Shown here: positions 58,220 to 64,000 of the stretch, piece by piece
How the letters are laid out: each line of letters opens with the position of its first letter
How positions within the stretch are numbered: position 1 is the first letter of the stretch
Source of the DNA: Leguminivora glycinivorella
Taxonomy: Eukaryota; Arthropoda; Insecta; Lepidoptera; Tortricidae
Direction: 5' to 3'
NCBI RefSeq assembly: GCF_023078275.1
Contig: NC_062980.1
Coordinates: 4,762,401-4,826,400 of the forward strand
DNA length: 64,000 nt
Program-made: the position numbers and the translations under genes
Notes under the pieces: model-generated
The model's database searches: none
What the model was told of the DNA's origin: nothing
Seen by the model: the letters and a program-made list of their open reading frames with translations, nothing else

Positions 58220-58309
58220 GTCCCCGCGGAGTACTTCGCGTCGGTGACTGTCTACTTCAGCGATATAGTCGGGTTCACTGCCATTGCTGCCGTGTCTACT
58301 CCTTACCAA
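58220..58309 (+). CDS. NIT-like receptor guanylate cyclase, catalytic exon 1
   Basis: Acceptor 'actttgctttcag', donor CAA|gtgagt; 30 codons, phase 0. It encodes [20 protein letters not shown] then [10 protein letters not shown]. The F-S-D-I-V-G-F-T block contains the first metal-binding aspartate of the class III nucleotidyl cyclase site. It uses GTP to make cyclic GMP together with residues in the following exons. Confidence 0.95.
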
Positions 58310-58321
58310 GTGAGTTTGCTA

Positions 58322-58480
58322 ATAAGGAATTCCTGTATATAGGCAAAGACATATGTAACTCCGTATAAACAGATAAAGTCTAAGAAAAAAACGTACCTCA
58401 GAACTATAGAGAAAAAGATACGGTGGCCTAGATGGCGTTACACCTTTGGGGGACGCTCGGTTAGGTGGCGCTAATATTTA
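58322..58480 (-). repeat. Dispersed repeat, reversed copy of 37500-37805 family
   Basis: 'gtaactccgtataaacagat', 'aaaacgtacctcagaac', 'gatggcgtta', 'ggtggcgctaatatt'. It continues in part at 58625-58710 after an AT-rich insertion. It begins 13 bases after an exon donor. Confidence 0.7.
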
Positions 58481-58765
58481 TTGAATTGAATTGAATTTAA
58501 TTTAATCATTTATTTCAGGTATTGTACCCATATTTGTATTAGTATTTTTTTTTTCTTAAAGACTAATGTTAGTGTAGGAACATATTAAATTAATTTAAAA
58601 TTAAATAATAACAAATAAATTAAAAATGAATAATATTAATATTTGACATTTTAATACATATCGAGCTAAAAACAGACACAGTAACTATAATACTCGATCC
58701 TTTTGATATAGGTAACCTACGGTTTTCCTACGATTTTATGTTATATCTACCGACTTTTTGTATTA

Positions 58766-58916
58766 CGCCGTGGCTTGCGTGGGCGACGGTCGCGCGATGG
58801 TCGCGCGACGGCGATGCGACGCATACGAAATCAAACCTTATCGATATGGAAGTATGAGACGCGACGGCGACGGTCGCGCGACGGTCGCGCGACCGTCGCC
58901 CACGCAAGACACGGCG
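58766..58916. mobile_element. CpG-rich Harbinger-like MITE, copy 1
   Basis: 151 bp, ends CGCCGTGGCTTGCGTGGGCG and complement, flanked by TTA at 58763-58765 and 58917-58919. Interior 'gacggtcgcgcga' words. Very GC-rich in an AT-rich intron. Interior inverted relative to 59691-59840. Confidence 0.88.
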
Positions 58917-59259
58917 TTAGATTTCCCTGATCATTGAGTGATTTTACATCGCCCGTAGAAACTTAAAAAATATGAGGATAATCCCGTTTTCTTTCAATTT
59001 TCCCCCGGAAAAGCGGCTTGGACCACAGATATTATTCATTTGAAACTACCGAATTTGAAACATACATTTTGACGTGTAATTTAATTAGCATAACATAATT
59101 ATTTGTTTATTTATATGAGTCAGAAATAGTAAATCCAAAACTTATTCAACTAAACCATTGAACCGCAAACCGCAATATAAATGCAAATACTATTATCAAT
59201 TTCAAACAAAGACCACAAACGTTTTAGTTTTCGCAAACTAATATTTAATAAATACATAG

Positions 59260-59401
59260 GTACAGTCAACCAATTGGAACCCTAGGCCACTGTAGAACTA
59301 TGTCTTATTGACGTTATAAATGAGATTGTAAGAAATCTCTTACTGCTTGTCATTTTGACATGGTTGTAGAGTGGCCTAGGGTTCCAATTGGTTGACTGTA
59401 C
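59260..59401. mobile_element. MITE with GTACAGTCAACCAATTGG ends, copy 2
   Basis: 142 bp; same ends as 52939-53089. Confidence 0.85.
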
Positions 59402-59429
59402 TTATATGTATTAGGCGCTGTTCAGTGAG

Positions 59430-59880
59430 TAACAAAGAGGATCGAGTATTATAGAGAGTTACTGTTGAAGTAAAACGTTTAATCACAGTGCCTAGACTGC
59501 CATCTCTTGACACAGGCTTAGAACTTTTAAACTTCAGTTTTGACAATCTGGCTCATATTCTTAGCTTGATATGTGTTAAAATGTCAAATATTAATATTAG
59601 CGCCATCTAGCTGAGCGTACCCCAAAGGTGTAATGCCATCTAGTCCAGCGTACCTTATTCTGTATGGTACTGAGGTACGTTTTTGTCTTACGCAGTGTCT
59701 TGCGTGGGCGACGGTCGCGCGACCGTCGCCGTCGCGTCTCATCGCGTCGTCTACTTCCATATCGATAAGGTTTGTTTTCGTATGCGTCGCATCGCCGTCG
59801 CGCGACCATCGCGCGACCGTTGCCCACGCAAGCCACGGCGTTAGACTTTATCTGTCTATACGGAGTTATATATGTCTTTG
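59430..59880 (+). repeat. Dispersed repeat of the 37500-37805 family, interrupted
   Basis: Continuous with the 37500 copy except for the insertion at 59691-59840, which interrupts 'gtcttagactttatct'. Confidence 0.8.
59691..59840. mobile_element. CpG-rich Harbinger-like MITE, copy 2, with empty site in window
   Basis: 150 bp, TTA at 59688-59690 and 59841-59843. The homologous uninterrupted sequence 'ttcttagactttatc' is at about 37758-37772, which proves the insertion and its duplication. Confidence 0.92.
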
Positions 59881-59921
59881 GTGAGTAAGTATGCCCGTTT
59901 TTTCTGTAGACCAACGTTATA

Positions 59922-60580
59922 GGCACTGATCACACCAAAAGCGAGTAAGCGATGAGCTATGGGCGATAGAAATGAATAAAAGAAAGACTCTCTCGTGTAA
60001 GGGTCAAACAGATTTTAATGTATGGGTAATTTTTTTTTTTTTTTTTATGGGATAGGAGGCAAACGAGCAGACAGGTCGCCTGATGGTAAGCGATCACCGC
60101 CGCCCATGGACACCCGAAACACCAGAGGTGTTGGAGGTGCGTTGCCGGCCTTTAAGATGGGTGTACGCTCTTTTCTTGAAGATTTGAAGGTCGTATCGGT
60201 CCGGAAATACCGCAGGCGACAATTCAATTGGTTATATCTCTCCTGTGGACATTACAAAAGTTAAGAAAATCTAGTGCTAATTTTTAGACGAAATTCTAAT
60301 GACGGGAAACATTTTTTTAGTTCTTGACACTCAAATACGAAAAACGGTATACGAATGTACCAGTCGTTAACATTTATAATATTGTCCACAGAAGTGACGT
60401 TTTTACTAAATCTTTTTGACCCGTAAATAAAAGTGACGCGATATAGCGTGAGTGAGTTATAGTTTGTCGCCGAGCGAATGAACTATAAATCGCTCGCACT
60501 CTCTTTTATTTACATGGGACGATTATATTTTGTTCCGTTTCTATTGCCGATAGCTCATAGATTTGAATAGGATCAGTGCC
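59922..60580. mobile_element. MITE of the 38069-38300 family, interrupted by a repeat
   Basis: Ends GGCACTGATCACACC and GGATCAGTGCC, with inner 'gcgatgagctatgggcgata'. Expanded by an insertion near 60025-60240. The flanks are ATA and TTA, so the duplication is not perfect. Confidence 0.7.
60025..60240 (-). repeat. Dispersed retroposon ('cctgatggtaagcgatcacc') nested in a MITE
   Basis: Starts with a T16-like run (poly-A on the minus strand), then 'ggcaaacgagcagacaggtc', 'aaacaccagaggtgttgg' and 'gtgtacgctcttttcttgaa'. Other pieces are at 32996-33125 and 55990-56215. Confidence 0.65.
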
Positions 60581-60628
60581 TTACATAGACCAGTCGTCAA
60601 ATATCCCGCATTATTCATACAATTTCGC

Positions 60629-60870
60629 GACCGGTCTGGCGTAGTTGGTAGTGACCCTGCTTGCTAAGCCGCGGTCCCGGGTTCGAATCCCGGTAAGGGC
60701 ATTTATTTGTGTGATGAACACAGATATTTGTTTTTGTTCCTGAATCAATGGATGTTTTCTATGTATATAAGTATGTATATCGTCGCCTAGCACCCATAGT
60801 ACAAACTTTGCTTAGTTTGGGGCTAGGTTGATCTGTGTAAGGTGTTCCCCAATATTAAATTATTAATTAT
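60629..60870 (+). repeat. tRNA-derived SINE, full copy
   Basis: 'gaccggtctggcgtagttgg' (A-box side), B-box 'gggttcgaatcccgg', 'catttatttgtgtgatgaac', and end 'ctgtgtaaggtgttcccca'. The reference copy for this window's SINE family. Confidence 0.88.
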
Positions 60871-60910
60871 ATTACATTAATTTGTTCATATTTTCGCAAT
60901 TTTATTACAG

Positions 60911-61024
60911 GTTATCAGTTTCCTGAACTCCGTTTACAAACTGTTCGACGATCGTATCGAGTGCTACGATGTTTACAAAATCGAAACCATCGGTGATTCG
61001 TACATGGTGGCCTCTGGATTGCCC
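60911..61024 (+). CDS. NIT-like receptor guanylate cyclase, catalytic exon 2
   Basis: Acceptor 'tttattacag', donor CCC|gtaaga; 38 codons, phase 0. It encodes [17 protein letters not shown], then [28 protein letters not shown] carries the second metal-binding aspartate, and the glutamate typical of guanylate (not adenylate) cyclases that recognises the guanine base. The remaining third of the domain, with the second guanine-contacting position and the transition-state residues, lies beyond the recognisable exons, probably past 64000. Confidence 0.95.
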
Positions 61025-62692
61025 GTAAGAAATGGTACTTAAGATTTGTATGGATGTCTAAATCACTAATAAAAAGATTACTTTACTATGTAAATATGCC
61101 GTAACGTAAGTATACTCTGTCGCACCCGCCTCAATAAATTCTACTTTTCGATGGGAGGTCGGAATCAAAAGCGCTTACATTTTGAGGCTTGTCGTCCTTG
61201 GGCTACATGTAAATTTTAAAACGTAGGAGGTAACTATTTGACTTTAAGGGCCGGTTGCATCAAACTGTCTAATGCTCTTCCGGTGCGAACGCCATCTTAG
61301 AGGTTTCGTGTCGTGAATCATTTATTTTTCTTTTACTCATTAATATTATTTAAAGTGTAATACCGATAGCTTATTATGCAGTAAACTAATGTTGTGGTGA
61401 GAAGCTGATGAAGAATTAATCTCGAAACGCATTTAGCCTCTTTTTGTCGTCAACGGCCGGTAGTCCACGTGCTCTTGTAGCTAGCTATCAATTTACAAGT
61501 GCTAACTCACCGTACATTGTCGTACTTACCGTACTAAAATTATTAATAATTAGCTCATATGACCTTGACACTGGCGAAATAGTCCCAATGGACTGAAGCC
61601 GTTTAATTTTAAAAACTGAACTGAAACCGTCTATCACCGTTAAGAGGGGGTCGTACAAAATCCTCGAAAAGTGCATTCGGCGTTTAACAAATGCTGCTCA
61701 CATTTCTAAATTAAATGAAATAAAATAAATGTAGTTATTATCTTAAAGAGTGTGTCTACAACTTTTGACTATTCACAATCTCCAATTATTAACGGTGTAA
61801 TAACTAAACCCACACAAAGTTGACCTAAAATGAGAAAAACGTATGTCGCCGTTTAGTAAACTTTGTTAAAAAAATTCAATACTTTAGTTATAACATTAAG
61901 TGATTCTAAAAGCCAGATAAATGGACTACAGGTTTTGAGGTTTTTTATATTTTTCCTCTCAAAGGCAACAAAGAAATTTTACCTTAAATTTAAACTATCG
62001 TAAGATTTCCATACATTCGCCATTGCTGTCAGAATTCTCCTTTCGATTAGACGCCCTGAGCGGCTCATCGGAGGCAGACGTGTCGCCGGTCGCTCCGCGT
62101 TGACGTTTAAATTTGACAAATATTTTGACAGAAAATAGTGTACGTACACGAAAAACCATACCAGTGTAAAACTGTGCTCAAAATAAATAGGGTAAATCAA
62201 TAATGTCAGGTGGAGATCCAATCTCATTTAAAGTTTAAAGGTGCATGGCTTGTGCATAAAAAATAAATAAAAATATATCACATTATTAAAGAAAATAACG
62301 AACACAACCGAATGAGTATAAATGATTTCATTCTAGTTCGGTTAAATTGAAAAAAGTTTCATGTTTTCTTTTACTCATCGGAATACATTTTCATTACGCT
62401 GGTATTAACAGTACGTCATTTTAAAAATATATATGACAGCACCTACGTCAAATTTTGTCAACCAAACTTCACAGGTTGTATGTAAACAATTACAATTTAA
62501 TTTATTCATACATATATTCAGATACTTATTAATTGATTCTTACTTAGAAAAGAAAAAAGGGGAATGCGAGCGGGTATAGGTTTAGTGCTTCTAGTTCAAA
62601 TTTAATTGTATATATAAAAAAATGTCTCAATTTCATTAAAAATTTACTCTGTGCATACCACGAACACGTAACCGTAAGTTGAAAACAATAAT
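61025..62692. other. AT-rich intron DNA, no exon seen
   Basis: No frame continuing the cyclase after S-G-L-P was found here on the + strand. Confidence 0.45.
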
Positions 62693-62706
62693 AATTATAA
62701 AGTACC

Positions 62707-63667
62707 AGCGGACCGCAAGGCGGTATGGGAGAGCAAGCAGCTACACGGGCGGTTCTACAAGGCCCTCACGGGACCCGATGTAGACCTGCTCGCATCGGTG
62801 AACTGGTTACGATTCGGGGACCTCTTCGGAGAAACCGAGGGTTTTGCCTGTGCAATTGCCGACAAAGTTATGATGACGAACAACTACCGGAAATATATCC
62901 TGAAGGACGGTACGGTCGACATTTGTCGGGCATGCCGCCGTCCCGGAGAGTCACTCAGGCATATCATCTCCGGTTGTTCTCATCTAGCTAACGGTGAGTA
63001 CTTGCACAGGCATAATCTCGTAGCCAGGATCATTCACCAGCAGCTTGCTCTTCAATACGGCCTTGTGGACCGCGAAGTACCGTACTACAAGTACATACCT
63101 GCGCCAGTTCTCGAAAATGGTCGTGCCACGCTCTATTGGGATCGATCTATTATCACTGACAGGACTATTGTAGCCAATAAGCCTGTCATTGTCATAATAG
63201 ATCGATCGCAACGCCGGGCCGTGCTCGTCGACATCACCATCCCCCATGATGAGAATCTCGTGAAAGCCGAGAAGGACAAGTCCAGTAAGTACCTAGACTT
63301 GGCTTACGAGATAACCGCCATGTGGGATGTTGATTCGACGATCATTGTCCCGATAGTCGTTTCAGCGAACGGTCTCATAGCGAAGAGTCTCGACCAACAT
63401 CTAGAGAGACTCTCGCTAGGTGGTTGGATCAAGGGTCAGATGCAGAAGGCCAGAGGCCAGGCCAAGGTCAGATGATCTTGGACACGGCGCGGATAGTCCG
63501 ACGGTTCCTCTCTCTGCAGCCCTAACCACCGGGTGCTGGCGGCACCCTAGGTTAGGTTTTTTATAATGTATTTATATATTTTGTATTGTTTTGTAAGTGG
63601 TTTTGTATTTTACTTTTATAATCATATTATAAAATAGCCTAGCCTGAGATTTAAAATGAATAAAGAG
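62707..63667 (+). mobile_element. 5'-truncated LINE insertion with 14-bp duplication
   Basis: 961 bp flanked by AATTATAAAGTACC at 62693-62706 and 63668-63681. It starts inside the protein frame (5' truncation) and ends just after a polyadenylation signal (AATAAA near 63658). These are marks of target-primed reverse transcription. Confidence 0.9.
62708..63475 (+). pseudogene. LINE C-terminal domain with restriction-like endonuclease motif
   Basis: An open frame of 255 codons from the truncation point to TGA at 63473-63475. In order: a 'W-L-R-F-G-D-L-F-G-E-T-E-G-F' stretch, a zinc-knuckle-like C-R-A-C...H-I-I-S-G-C (about residues 78-95), then Y-W-D-R-S-I-I-T-D-R-T-I, and an endonuclease-like block K-P-V-I-V-I-I-D...A-V-L-V-D-I-T-I-P. 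This order (zinc knuckle then restriction-like endonuclease at the C-terminus) fits the R2/R4/Dong/NeSL group of LINEs. The expected R/K-P-D has Val instead of Asp. Reverse transcriptase is missing, so the copy is dead. It has no relation to the host gene. Confidence 0.78.
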
Positions 63668-63915
63668 AATTATAAAGTACCTAAATATATATTTAGAAAG
63701 TTAACGCTCGTTTTGAATGAATGGCACTTCTCCACTCAACTAGACTAGACCAAATATTCATGGAACAGTCACCAGCATATATGACTATGAACGGCCGTGC
63801 AAAAATATCTAATTTTCTATAGGGGACCATAAGTATATGACGACATATTCCCGGCGTAAATTTGTGATGCTCCGTGACCGGCAAAAACATCGTCTCTCTT
63901 TCTAGCGTCTCGCGA

Positions 63916-63992
63916 GCGTAGCGTCGGGCCAACTGTATGGAAAAAGACGCCGCGTAGGCGCGGCTTAGCCATACAGTTGGCCCGACGCTACG
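63916..63992. mobile_element. Hairpin MITE, GCGTAGCGTCGGGCCAA ends
   Basis: 77 bp, nearly all in the two complementary arms. The sister at 23056-23150 has a longer loop. Confidence 0.8.
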
Positions 63993-64000
63993 ATTGCTAG

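Overview
This is an AT-rich, intron-containing insect sequence, very probably from a moth or butterfly (Lepidoptera). The evidence is several interspersed repeat families I recognise from lepidopteran genomes (retroposon tails ending in TTCTATTCTATT, the 'tagctttt-gcccgcg-gcttcgctcgcg' family, tRNA-derived SINEs, many hairpin MITEs) and a split animal gene whose exons carry normal GT-AG splice sites. There is no prokaryotic coding, no intact tRNA or rRNA gene and no CRISPR array.

One host gene spans most of the window on the + strand. It is a receptor-type guanylate cyclase whose sensor looks like a nitrate/nitrite-sensing (NIT-like) domain between two membrane segments. Eleven exons can be followed in continuous frame from 14934 to 61024: first membrane segment (14934-15121), sensor (33813-52329, six exons), second membrane segment (56238-56367), signalling linker (57588-57710), and the first two blocks of the cyclase domain (58220-58309, 60911-61024). 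The first coding exon(s) and the rest of the catalytic domain are not visible. The membrane-anchor exon is present six times in tandem with a 264-265 bp period (about 14983-16470). Copies 2, 3 and 6 keep the splice phase, while copies 4 and 5 share a one-base deletion that breaks it.

Nearly everything else is mobile DNA. Main items: a mariner element (7614-8839) with one nonsense codon in its transposase; two large foldback elements made of tandem subunits in opposite orientation (9085-13390 and 27394-30964); a young non-autonomous LTR element (18593-20700) with 99.6% identical LTRs that splits a SINE; two hAT-like elements with perfect 8-bp target duplications (36809-37388 and 41004-41518, the latter carrying a nested retroposed fragment); PIF/Harbinger-like MITEs with TTA duplications, one with its empty site also in the window; a 5'-truncated LINE fragment with an endonuclease-like domain and a 14-bp duplication (62707-63667); six tRNA-derived SINE copies of two families; and many hairpin MITEs.

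Layout: 1-14930, repeats, mariner and foldback 1, upstream of the first recognised exon; 14934-16470, exon array; 16470-33812, an 18.7-kb intron holding the LTR element and foldback 2; 33813-61024, the remaining exons in transposon-filled introns; 61025-64000, an intron with the LINE fragment. I did not find a convincing new multi-gene system. The most unusual structures are the sixfold exon array and the two foldback elements.
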